Source: Symbiodinium natans
Taxonomy: Eukaryota; Sar; Dinophyceae; Suessiales; Symbiodiniaceae
Length of the DNA: 64,000 nt
Direction of reading: 5' to 3'
Assembly (NCBI GenBank): GCA_905221605.1
Contig: CAJNDS010002274.1
Span: forward strand, 398,856 to 462,855
The notes under the pieces were generated by a model that saw nothing but the letters and a program-made list of their open reading frames with translations, ran no database searches and was not told the origin of the DNA. Shown one piece after another: positions 22,221-33,168 of the stretch. Numbering within the stretch: position 1 is the first letter of the stretch; the number at the start of each line of letters is the position of its first letter. The translations under genes were made by a program, and so were the position numbers.

Positions 22221-22362
22221 TTGAAATGGTTGAACTGGTTGAAATGGATATGCCGGGGCTCCTGGGGAAAGCCCAACGTATTTAAAATGGTTGAAATGGT
22301 TGAACAACCATTTCAACCAGAATGGTTGAACTGATTGAAATGGATAATTAAACTGGTTGTGC
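22221..22362. repeat. 9-bp GGTTGAAAT fold-back repeat
   Basis: A short array of the 9-mer GGTTGAAAT and variants, interrupted by a GC-rich spacer ATGCCGGGGCTCCTGGGG. Positions 22288-22302 and 22305-22319 are exact reverse complements of 15 bases around AA, so it forms a hairpin. Unit length and architecture echo the 9-mer array at the window start, with different sequence. Confidence 0.85.
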
Positions 22363-24596
22363 AAGTACTCGTACTGGTACTAGTATTACCCTCAGAGGAT
22401 ACTCACATGGGCCCTAAAGGTCCAGCATACATAGCGTTTATACCACTTCGTATCACGTGGAGTGCAATGAAGGTGTGTGTTTGCTGGTGGCATCATTGCA
22501 GTGCAGGTGTGCTTGCTGGCGGCATCTGTTGGCGACACGGCAGGATGCCGAGCCATCTGAGCCAACCGTCAGCACACACCAGGGCCGCTAGTTTGTCATG
22601 TGAGGTCTTTTTCAAGCGGATGACGTCCGCCTTGCCCAACTATGGACCGAATCTTTGAGTGACCCGTAATGAAGAACCACAATCTATAGGTGAGTGTGAT
22701 TATCTGAAGGATGGTATTGACGCAGCTGTCAACAATTATCTACGTGCTGTTTGTCGCCACACTCGCGGGCACAGGCAATACACAACAGGCAGGCCCAGCG
22801 GTGTCTGCATCGTTGATGCTGTTGGAAATTCTGCCCAATCAACCTTTCATACATTCAACGTCCTGAAGTTCGTGGCGCCCTTCAGGTAGCACCTGCGGCT
22901 TGAGACTTGTTGAATACACGTCTCGAAAATTTTGGCAGGTGGAATTGCAACTTGTGGTGGGCCCAGAAGTGTCCGCGACTTGTCCACTGACACCCAAGCA
23001 GCACACCTTAGTCACTGCCTTAGTCACCACGTGCAAACGCTGCCCCATCCAGAGGTTCCCAATCCTTCCTACAATCTGGCTGGCACCTTCCACTACCTGA
23101 CAAAGTTCGAAAATTTGCCTTGATGGGCGTCTTCGATGGCCTCAGTGGTACCTTCATAGCCCACGCCTCATGTGGCTTCTTTTCGTACGATTGTATGGGG
23201 GATTGTATTGGGGCCTGAAGTGCTGAGGTCCTCGGAGGAGTGCAGACTTCGGGTACCCTGCAGGTGCTCCTGGGCCAGGCACGTGTCCGCTGTCCGCCTA
23301 GGGATGAATCTCTGAAGAAACTCGTTGTCCAGCTCCCTGAGGCGTGGCAATCCTGAAGAAAGTGCACTTTGTTGCAGCGACAAGTGAACGTCAAGCACAC
23401 CTTCCAAAGGAAGACGTTCGAGCAGGACCTCCATGATGCCTTGGAGCCCGCGGTTGAGTCAAGGCTACTTCCTGCTCACCATGAAGACGGGCCCAGGAGA
23501 ACAAAAACCAGCAAAGCTGTCATGTGTGGGGGGCTCGTCATCAGCGATTTCAGTCTGCTTCGTGTTTGATTGTTCTGGTACACGGTGCAGGATTGTCGAA
23601 GATACGTCGAGTGGAGGCCACCAGCACCCGTCCACCGTTTGCAGGGGCCAGAATTTGGCACGCTAAGCGAAGCACATCGAAAGATGTTGGGCACTTCAAT
23701 GTGCTGGAATACCTTTTTGCTGGAGAATCGGCTTTGCCTCCTTCGGCCTTAACTGGCAGCTCAGTTTCCGTCGCTCAGTCGCGCAGGGGGCACAGCTGGC
23801 AGTTCCTCCGAGTCGATGCCCGAGGACGCTGCCGCCGAGATGTCGGGACGAGAGCTGGGACTTGTCCTGCTGCAGAAGTTGATGTTCCCTAGGAGCTGCG
23901 GATGCTGCCAAGCTACGAGCAGTTGCTAAGTTACGAGCAGCGCGTTTGCCCGCAGAAAAGATTGTGATTGCGTATCACATTCGTTGTGAACGTGCAAAGC
24001 CCATATTGGAGACGACAATAACCATGTGTTGGTTTGTAAACTTTCGGTTCACATCTCGAAAACAGCATCTCCCCCTCGTCACAATGAGGATATGAATTGA
24101 ATATGTCGTAGGGTATGTGCGTATGCTGTACAAGACATTTGCATTTGCACGTGTATGCCTTATGCAAGTGCATCCAGCGGGCAGCACAGGCAGTAGCATG
24201 GGTGGAGGATCGTGCATCCGGGAGGGCCAAACAGCGCCTGAACACAAAGCCCTATATAAATCCGTATAAACCCTAAACACACCATACTATGCTGCACATG
24301 CTGCAAGAGGCGGGCCCCAAACAGTGCATGGAGAAGCGCGTGCAAACGTAGCGCGTGGAGGACGGAACAGCAGTGGCTCCAAGTCGCGCTTTCGTGTCCC
24401 CATGACGCGTAGTCATTGACGTGTTCTTGGCGAGCTCTTGGGATGCTCGAGGAGTTCTTCTTGAGGGATGTCCCTCGAGTGCCATTGGAATGACGTCTGG
24501 AGCGCTTGGAGTGCTCCTGGTGTATGTTTGGAGGACCCTTGGAAACCTCCAGCGTTTCCACATGGTCTTTCGCTGTTTGGGGTCTACGCCGGCATA
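22363..24596. other. No recognisable gene
   Basis: Many short frames on both strands; a stretch around 23590-23890 (+) has fairly protein-like text (HFNVLEYLFAGESALPPSAL) and might be an exon, but I recognise no family and no splice chain. One stray monomer of the 75-bp array is at 23311-23356. Confidence 0.4.
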
Positions 24597-25015
24597 ATGA
24601 GCGCCCGCGATAAGGTTAACAGCCCTTCTCTTGTTCTGCATCTCCGAAGAAGGAGCGCCCACGACAAGTTTAACAACCCTTCTTTTGTTGGTTGTTCTCC
24701 CAAGAATGGGCGCGAACGAAAGGTTTTAAGTCCTTCTCTTGTTGGTTGTTTCTCTAAACGATGAACCCCCGCGAAAAAAGCCCGTCTCTCATTACTTCTT
24801 TCCAAACAGTGAGCGCCCACGAAAGGGCAAACAACCCTTCTCTTGTTTATTTTCTCCAAACCGTGAGTGGGCACGAAAAGAGTACTCACCCTTCTCTTTT
24901 TGATTTTCTCCAAACAAATGAGGGCCCACGAGAAGGTGAAGAACCCTTCGTGTTTTAATATACTGCGCGCTTACGGAAAAAATCACCAGTCCATCTCATC
25001 TGGATTTTCTCTAAC
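24597..25015. repeat. ~60-bp tandem repeat array
   Basis: About seven diverged copies, each with a GCGCCCACGA-like head, AACAACCCTTCTCTTGTT in the middle and TTTCTCCAAAC at the end. The 109-codon minus-strand frame (repeats of EKINKRRV-type text) comes from the array and is not counted as a gene. Confidence 0.88.
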
Positions 25016-25218
25016 CCTGCGCCTCCAACCACCTAAAATCACACCGGCGAAAACCCCAGAAAGCTGGGGAGGCGGTCTGAGAATAAATAGAAATTTCCCC
25101 TCTCTGTTGTGGCACTGCGCTTCACACGATTTGGCGTTGCCGAATCTGAAGGCTTGTACAATTGAATGAGAAATGTTTGGCTAACGATTGAACTTGATAG
25201 GTGTCCTGTCGGCCCTGC

Positions 25219-25709
25219 TCAGGCATCATGAGTATACGCTACGTTCGTCTTACAAGGTCTCATCCTTGCAACAGGACAGGACCTGTAACATTCTGTTTCC
25301 GGGAATCCGAGGTTGACACCAGTCCATGGCATTGTCTTGTGCCACTTTTTCGGATCCAACTGCACCGTTCTGTCCTTCACCGGCTGCACAAAGCCCTCCA
25401 CAACCTTTCCAGGCCCTCAAATCCCCCAACCGTGGCCACGTAGTTCACGGAGTTGCGAAGGTTGAAGCGGTCCTTGTGAGCATTGGCACACAGGTTTCTG
25501 GCCACCGTGATCGCGACGAAAACGTTCTTCCCGGCGAAGGAAGAATTGATTGACGTACTTAGCCAGCGGCTCATAGGCACTGGTTTCCCTCGTAAGACCC
25601 GTGCGGGGCCCGCTAGGGTAAGAAAATGCACAACGCAACACCAGCAACAAAAGCATTGCTTGCAGCCTGGCGCGGATCTGGCAGAAAATTTAATTGGAGC
25701 TGCAGACAC
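25219..25709 (-). pseudogene. Relic of a dinoflagellate retroelement polyprotein domain
   Basis: Two overlapping minus-strand frames give one continuous domain when read across a frameshift near 25390. The first (25709 downwards) has NLCANAHKDRFNLRNSVNYV followed by GGFEG and LW; the second (from 25401) has LDPKKWHKTMPWTG. From memory, this order (AHxDRFN, NxV, GxFxGxxLW, DPxxWHxTxPWTG) is common in dinoflagellate retrotransposon-derived gene models, but I cannot name a curated family. The frameshift, the short size and the minus-strand orientation against co-directional host genes mark it as a decayed insertion. Confidence 0.55.
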
Positions 25710-28700
25710 TTAACTGGCAACTGGGACAGCCTGAGATGGTGACTCTGTCATGGGCACAAACTTCCAACGGTGCAAATCCTCCCGCTTTTCGACGCCCCAT
25801 GAGCTGGCTGGATCAGGGCCAGAAAACCAAAACCTGACACAATTCATGGTGCGCGGACCGCCGGCAGGCCCTGCTCAGAGGGACTTTTGATCTCCGTACA
25901 GCGGCGGTGTTGGGTTGTCACGTGAATCCTAAACCACTTTGGCGTGTCCCGTGATCTCAACCCCCAAACGCCATGTGTTTTAACCAAGCGCCGCAAGGAA
26001 GTCACTGCATGTCACAAGGCCATCGGTTGAGCTGCACTGTGCTCAAGCGCTCCCCCTCGCCACGTTTTTTTGACCTTCTTGTTCAATGGCGGCATCCTTT
26101 GTGAGCGCCATGGGGGAAGCGGCACTGAGCCAGTGCCAGCTCAAGATGCGGGGCGCAGGCACGTGTCTGAGGCTGAACCTTTCAGGCAAACTAGCGCCCA
26201 AAAGCTCGAGGCCTGGACACAAAGTTTGTCCGCCAAGCCCTCCTCGGCCAGAAGGGCGGTAAAACGAAGGGCTTCCCGGCTTACATAAGTTTCTGCAGGG
26301 TGCCCACTTGAAGCTGTCACAGAGTGCCTGCAGCTCCAAGGTGGCATCTTGGTCACCGTGACTTACCGCCCCAAGACGGCCGAGGTGCTCGCCTTCACTT
26401 GCCGGAAGGACTCCAGTTCCTGGACCTCCAGAAGAGTGCGACTATGACTTAGGTGAAAGTCGTTGCCGGAGCGCTGCTTTGCCCGTTAAAGGAGGGCTGC
26501 TCCGGCTTCTACTGTGACCGCGCGTGGAGCATTCATCGCTCCGGCGGCGGGGCTGCAGCTGCTTTGGAAATTCAATCCAAAGCACGCAGCTAGGGCCTCA
26601 AGGCCATGGGACTTTGCTCCATCCCCTCTGCCAGAGGATTCTGGCGCAAGATGGGGTTTTCGGAGCACGCGGACGAAGGCATCTTAGGCGCTCAGCTGGC
26701 TGAGGCTCGCTGCTGCAAGGGTGTACACGGCAGGGTGTATGTGAAAGGTGGCCATTGACTGCCCAAGCTGCGAGGCACTGGAGTCCGAGATCGCTGGTCA
26801 CCAGTACGATTATTCTAATTGGCAGGATCTCACGCCCATGTACTGGTGCACAGGACTCTAGCTTGCCAAATTTGGCGTTGCAGGTCGCTTAAAGTAGTAT
26901 CACCTAAAACAAATATCTCCTCATGTCGCCTTTCCTTTCTTCCTACTAAAAGCCAGTACTTGTGATGCATGAAGCTTAACAAGTTCTAGGGTTTTCTGAC
27001 AGGGGTTGCAGGACAGTGTGAAACCTCGAAACATGTGCACTGGGTTAACACGCCGGAAGCTCAAAAAAGAGCCTTTGGCTTGTACACCTAGAGCTTACAG
27101 CGGAGCACCTCAAGTATGCGGGGTTTCCCAAGAGGAGGGTACCCCAAATACACCGCAAGAAAAATCGGAATCGTCCACAATCGGATCCCAAAAAGGTATA
27201 TTCGTATTTTAAGAAACCCCACATCGTCACGACAGAGAGAGAGTCTGTGCTCTGCATGGCACGCGCGCTTTATCGGAATGATGGCTGCGCAGCTGTCCTT
27301 GGAAAAGCACTGCAGTCGAACGTCACACGCAGAGCCTCGAAGGTCCATATACAGTGCCATTATGGAGTAGACTATTCCCCAGCAAGTCACGCGTGCAGCA
27401 TCCCGCTCATGCGGCACGCACACGCCGCTTAAGGGTTCAGGGTGGAACCTCCCTAGTCACGAATCCCTTGTTCCCCCTTGGTGGAAACAATCTCATTTTT
27501 GCGTACTCATAACATATGCATGTAATTACGTAATTTATACACCTCCTCTAAACCAAAACCTTTTGCGGAAGATTCCACCCCCATCACGGAGCATGTAACG
27601 CCCAGAATAGTGCAGCTAAGTATCAATCTTCACTCGCTTGTTGAAAACCTCGCACCCTCAAATGCAAAGCAACGCAGCTAGGAGGGTCTGGTAGTTTGCG
27701 AGGGGGCTTTAAAAACATGAGGCTCGGTGTGCAACCGACATCAGGCTCAACACGAGCCTGAGGCTCTGAACAGCTGATCAGCGGAAGGACACTGGTAAAC
27801 TGGAACAAGAGTCGCACTGACAGCGGGCAAAGCATACTCTGGCATGAGTTTTTGAAGCCGTCACGGAGCGTTGCTTGGCAGATTTTGGCTCGAAGCCTCC
27901 AAGTTCAGAAGCCGCCCCAGAAGTGTTGCTCGCTTGCTACTACTTGTTGCAATCTAGATGTTCATGCCGCGTTCATGCCAGGTGGCACAAGTTGTGACAG
28001 CGATGGGACTGTTCCGCTTTCAAGAGTCAACGTGATACGCGACAGCGGCTTGACAGGGCAGCTTCGAAAATAGCGTTGCCGTATGTGCTAGGCCGCTAGG
28101 CTGGGATGAAGTGCAGAAATGGGCAGCGGTGCGGTGTTCCTGCAGCTTTGATTTGCAGTGCAGCTACAGCCTACAGCTGCACGAGCCTGTCCAGGCTCCA
28201 CATGACCATACACAGTCTCCACGAACCGGCAGGATTGCAGGGTGTTTCGCTTCGCGCACGCGAAGATTCCGCCGTAGAAAGCGCACGACGGGGAACCAGG
28301 CATCGCTTGGGTGGTGTTCTGTGTTGCATGCACCAATTTTGCAAGAAACTGGCATTTTTCACACACCATTATTGAGATGCGACATCTGCTTGTCATCGCG
28401 CAAAGGCATGCGACATCGCCTGGCAAAGCCATACGCCCGCAAAATCCTTGAAGAACTTAAGCCCCAAGCTCTAATGTTAACATGGCTTTCCTATAAACGG
28501 GGTGGGAATGATACTATTCGGCGGGCCCGGGGATCCCGGACCAAGACGACTTTCCGTTTGGGGACAGGTCTTTATAAGGGGGTCCGGTGAAATGAATAAT
28601 GCGGTTACAATCATAGTTTTTTTTCGGCCAGGAGTCTAAAATTTTGCTCAAATTGCTTAAGAGTTCCACAAGAAACTGCTTTTTCATCCGAGCTGGCCAG

Positions 28701-29152
28701 AAACAGCTCCAGAAGCTTCAATAATAGGCGGTGATTGTTGAGGGAGCGTCGGCCTTGGAATTCACAGCTTGGAATCGCATGGGACTCAATCTGTAAGAGC
28801 CGGATGTGTCTTGCAAGCTGCTTGCAATCCATGGAGTTTGGTATGTTGTTTGGTATCTTGCGCTGGCGACGCTGAGCTTTAAGACTCAAATTGGAAGATG
28901 CCCTGAGCACTGAGACAAAGCAGCACTCAACTTCGGCCTTGAGATCTTCTCCAGACGTAGGGCCCATGATGCTTTTGGCCTTGTTTCTACAGGCAGGGTC
29001 TGGACACATCCACAGGAATTCGAGTCACTAGGCAGGTAGAACACGGACATGCAGGTCGGCAGCAGCCTGGGCCAGACGATGCAGGAGAGGAGCTACGAAC
29101 ATTTCGGTCTCCTGAACGAGCTGCGGGCTGCGCCCTGGCCTTTTGGGAGTGT
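25710..29152. other. Long stretch without a recognised gene
   Basis: Nothing identifiable. The best remaining open frames are 28611-29009 (-), 132 codons of plausible globular composition (CKQLARHIRLLQIESHAIP) followed by nothing I recognise, and 28111-28590 (+), 159 codons, basic and less convincing. A 59-codon frame starting ATGGCGGCATCC at 26085 has a good start context but no known relative. Confidence 0.4.
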
Positions 29153-30339
29153 TTGGCGCCAGTTACCAAGCAACAAATTCCAGCAAGCTGGGGTAGAAAC
29201 ACCATGAGACACTGTGAGACACCCGAGGCGGGCTTCACTTGTCCCGGAGGCAACTCGTATGCCCCAAACGACGTGCCTCTGAAGTTCGACTGTCGCTTGT
29301 GGAAGGCGGCCCAACTTCACTCCCAGGCCTGGCTCAGAAAGCTATAAAACACTGAGGGTTTATGGCCGAGTATAAGTTCAGAAGCAGTAGCCATGTGTTG
29401 ATTGCAGGACATGGCTGACAACGGCTATTTCTCCCACACGAGCCAAGATGGGCGAAGTCCTTGGGATCGAGCCGAAGCCCAAGGCATCAGCGCCTCGGCC
29501 GGTCGACGTTTGCGCTGCCTTTGCTTGGCGCCTTGCCTGCCAAGGTGCCAACGGCGAGAACATTGCTGCAGGGCGCAGTGGTGCTGCCAATGTCTTGGAC
29601 CAATGGAAGAACTCGGATGGGCACTGAAGCCTGGCATCATGTGGCATTGCTTTTGGTTGCAAGGAGAGCAAGAAGGGCTTGTCAAGCATCAGAACATCGA
29701 TAAAATGACATGGGCTATCAGCAAAAAGCGAAGCCAAGGCAAAAACATGATGAATCCGAGCTTCCTCGTTTTCGCGGTAGGCGATCTTGACCTGCACGGT
29801 CTGCACTGCAAAGCGGCTTCATTTCTAGAAGTGCTGCCTCAGGCTATGCGTACAACGCAGACGCAAGATACCGACACTATTGGACCCAAATGTTCAAAAG
29901 ATCAGACGTCTCTGATCTCGACACCTCATGCTACATTCCCGAGGCCACCACGACTCCCACCACACCTGGACCTACCACCACCACCAGCACCACCACCAGC
30001 ACCACCACCAGCACCACCACCACTGCTGCCAGCACCACCAGCGCCACCAGCACCACCGCTGCCTCGGCCACAAGTGCCACTGCAACGGAAACCAGCGCAG
30101 CGCCAGCAAATGGAAATGCTACTACAACAGGGGGCACTACAAGCTCCACTGACACAGGGTCGAATGCGACGGATATGCCGGAAACATCATCCACATATGA
30201 CATGGAACTGACGACTGCCGCAGCAATCAATGCAAGCGTCACCGTATCGACGTCCACAACAGCAAGCCAGGCCGGCAGGTTGCAGAGATGGTTGCAGGTC
30301 CGACGCAAGGGAGTTAAATGTACTGCAGTGAGTTGCTGA
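29153..30339 (+). CDS. CAP (SCP/PR-1) domain secreted protein with Thr-rich tail, five exons
   Basis: Cysteine-rich secretory/PR-1 (CAP) domain protein. Exon 1 (start uncertain, to 29326) reads CPGGNSYAPNDVPLKFDCRL; exon 2 (29408-29501) has NGYFSHTSQDGRSPWDRAEA; exon 3 (29545-29625) has GENIAAGRSGAANVLDQW and NSDGH; exon 4 (29739-29780) NMMNPSFLVFAVG; exon 5 (29843-30339) begins YAYNADARYRHYWTQMF. The conserved CAP His (FSH), Glu (GENI) and the CAP1-like signature HYWTQMF are present. Introns: 29327-29407 GC-AG, 29502-29544 GT-AG (43 bp), 29626-29738 GA-AG, 29781-29842 GC-AG; removing them restores the domain without frameshift. After the domain comes a Thr/Ser-rich mucin-like linker (about 29935-30250) and a short basic, Cys-containing end. 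No signal peptide is seen because the 5' exons are unidentified. CAP proteins are usually extracellular; the specific role is unknown. Confidence 0.85.
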
Positions 30340-31473
30340 AGGTCGAGACATCAGGCACGGGCCCTTCAGGCTCGGAGCTCCCATCAGTCACAACAGCCGA
30401 ATATGCAGCCAACCAGCACAGCTTGCTGAGTCTCGGATGCATACGAACCCCTTCCACGAGCTTTGTCCCCATTCCTTCTTGCAATGCAAGGAAGGGTCAG
30501 ATCGTCGTGCGCACCTCCCAGTCAGCTGCCTTCGCCGTTTCTCCGGAGCTTCGCGAAGTACTGCGAGTCTTTATCCAGCACCTCGTCAGAAATTTCGTTG
30601 CAGAGGCCACATGAGAAACACATGCCTGCTTTTTGTGTAGATGTCTTTCAAATTGGGCACACGCATCATGGCGAGGCGCTTGGGCGGCGGGCTGGTGCAG
30701 GCTGCCGGTAGAGGGCAAGAGCTTCACAGAACTTCCCTGTGCAACAACAGCGACATGAGAGAGAGTGTGACCCCACCAACTCTATAGCCCCTTAGAATGA
30801 GGGAGAGCGAGCTGCGAGATGTGAGCGTCAGCGAAGCCCGGGGCGTGCTGAGCACAGCAGCTTTCGCCCTGTGCCCCTGAGCCCCTGAGCTTCTAAAGAC
30901 TCGAAGCTTCCATGAACTGTGTAAAAACAGTTTGGCGGTCGGCGAAGCGCACAGTCACCAAGTCCCAGTTGCAAAAGCGAAGCGCACAACGCGCTTAGTT
31001 TTCACTTGCATCATCTCGCTCCAACCTGAAGTGCGGCTGCAGGAGGCAGTGTAAGAAACTTTGAATTTGGAGCCTTGTGATACAGAGAAGCCCCTTAAAA
31101 TTGCGCTTTCTACGGGTGCGAGCAAGATGAAACCCAAACGCTTGAGGTGTTCGGCGCGTGTGTTGTGGGAAGATTTGTTTTTGCATTGTCTCCAAGATTC
31201 GGTCCGGTCGTGTGGTCCCACTCAGAACTCCGAGCTTATAGGGATGCGAGTGCGTGTGCGCTGCCGGTAATGCTAGTATCCTGTCAAAGACACACACACA
31301 CACAGACACACACAGAGGCAGTATGTGACCGAAATCATTTTCCAAGAAGCCCCCATTGTGTGCAGACCCATGATGACCACACAAGCCCCAGGCCGAACAG
31401 GATCCTTACACAGGAGACCAGCAGCGGCTAGCAGCCGAAAAAACCCCGAGTGGTATAGATCAAGGCCCTTTCA
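30340..31473. other. Intergenic, with CA microsatellite
   Basis: No gene recognised. A (CA)n tract lies at about 31290-31316. The short exon-like frames here could belong upstream of the membrane protein at 31474 but are not recognisable. Confidence 0.45.
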
Positions 31474-32297
31474 ATGAGCCAGGCTGTCTTCTTCACAGCC
31501 CGACGACTGCGACGCTTGCAGGGTGCAGATGTGACCATCTCCTTCACAGCAGAGGTATCGTCTTTGCTGTTGCTTTCTGGAGCCGAAAGTTATTCCGCGT
31601 GCGTGCCACCTGAATTCGGCATGGTCATTCCAGCCACGCCTGTCGCAACACCACGCTGCGTTCCTCTGATGGTTTCGCATTTTCTTGCCGGGTTTGTTTC
31701 TTGGGAGGTTTCTGCTGGGCGCGCGGCCGAGGCGGCCGCAAAGCTCCAGGTGGCTCCGGACGTGAGCCAAGCTGCCCTTGTGGCAGCTGCCGCAGAGGCC
31801 GGGGGGGGAGGTGTCAAGGTATGGTGCAGGTACTCGAGTTTGAGTCATGAAGGGACGACTCCTGAACAAAAGGGGGGCAGCTTGTTGATGTGGAAATGGA
31901 GGTGGGCGTCCAGGAAGCGATCGAGGCGGGGCCTCTCTGCCCCAATGGAGACAGTGGGTGCTTGTGTGGCTCGTGTGGGGTGTGAATGCAGGTACAGTCC
32001 GTGGAGGTCACCGAGGTCTTGGAGGCCGAAATCCCGGATCCAGAGCCTGCGACGGCCGCGGGCTGGCTCGCTGCACTCATTGCAGGCTCTCAGATAAGCA
32101 GATATGCGAGTAACAGCGAGCAGAAGATCGGGGAGCTTTGTTTCGCAGACCTTGCTCCTGTGGTGTTCAAGCAGCAGCGGTTTTCAAGTCCTGCAGGTGT
32201 TGTGCTGATCGTTGCAAGCGTCCTGGGCGCATGGTGCTGGTGCAATCGCCGAAGACACGGGAAATCCACTGCAAGCCAAGGTGCGGCTCTTGTGTGA
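31474..32297 (+). CDS. Single-pass membrane protein with dinoflagellate-type Ala-rich extracellular module
   Basis: Reads RRLQGADVTISFTAEV, then after an intron SAGRAAEAAAKLQVAPDVSQ and EAGGGGVK, then after a second intron VQSVEVTEVLEAEIPDPEP, and ends with a transmembrane helix GVVLIVASVLGAWCW followed by a basic stop-transfer CNRRRH. Inferred introns: 31555-31707 (GT-AG, 153 bp, no stops so read-through is possible) and 31819-31991 (GT-AG). A third, GC-AG, may run from about 32063 to 32195 and would join ATAAG to VVLIV. TTCTTCACAG just upstream of the RRLQG segment could be a 3' splice site, so the ATG at 31474 may not be the true start. Similar VTxxFxxEV...AAxAAxxL...VxVxxVEVTEV modules are, from memory, abundant and uncharacterised in dinoflagellates. 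Function unknown. Confidence 0.55.
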
Positions 32298-33168
32298 CTG
32301 AAATCCACCACTCACAAAGTACTGTAGAGATCATGACCACAGAAGGCCCTTCAGATCCGGGAGCGCAGGCGCACCCCAAGAATTGGGCAAGGTCGACAGC
32401 ATGCGGCACAAGTGGCAAGCATTCCTTGTTCTTCTTTACTCGGAGGCGCCTCCGATGAGCCTTCCTGACTTCCCGGGAGGCGCGATTAAAGAACTCAGAA
32501 GCAGGTGACATTTCTTGCACAATAGTTTAAACTTTGGCTTCTTGGCCATCTGCCTCAGGACCACAAGATCTGCACAAATCGCGGTCCAGCAACATGATAA
32601 TATCGCAGCTCTGAGATGTGCACATGCGCGCTTCGCACCACTTGGAAGGGAGACTGCCAGGCTTTGGTGCAAGTTTGGGCGCAGCAGTCGCCCTCGCCGA
32701 CCGGCAGCCCCTCGTGTCTAGCAGGTCTCAGAGATGGTGCATTTGAGTAGAGTTCCGTTGAAGAAATGCCCTCCTTAGGGGGGCAGGTTTTCGACACAAG
32801 TTGCCTAGTGTACAGCTCGTGGCTTCCTGTACAGTTGGAGCAAGCGGGAGCGCCTCGCCTCGTAGATGTGACGCAGCCCCCATCCAAGCAGTTCCATCCA
32901 GCATGAGCCACAAAAGGAGGATCGGACAAAGTGCTCAGAATGCCAAGATGGAAACATGCCCGCTTAATGAAGTCTGTGTGCCATGTTTGAGGGCTGAGTT
33001 CTGATTCGCTCTGCGCCAGTTGGTCCAAATTTGATGACAGCCCTTCACCCCCAGCACATGAGTGCCTCGATGCCTCAGCTCTACAGTATCCGGCGAGTCG
33101 AACTTAAAGTATGTAGCTCCGAGCAGCTTACTTGTGCTGATAAACAAGCACAGAGTTTCAAAGTTCCC
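32298..33168. other. No recognisable gene
   Basis: Intergenic or untranslated sequence between the membrane-protein gene and the J-domain gene. The 157-codon minus-strand frame at 32555-33028 has no recognisable feature. Confidence 0.45.

Noticed and set aside
29931-30308. 125-codon Val/Ala-rich minus-strand ORF
   Set aside because: It is antisense to the Thr-rich tail of the CAP gene; the composition follows from the ACC repeats.
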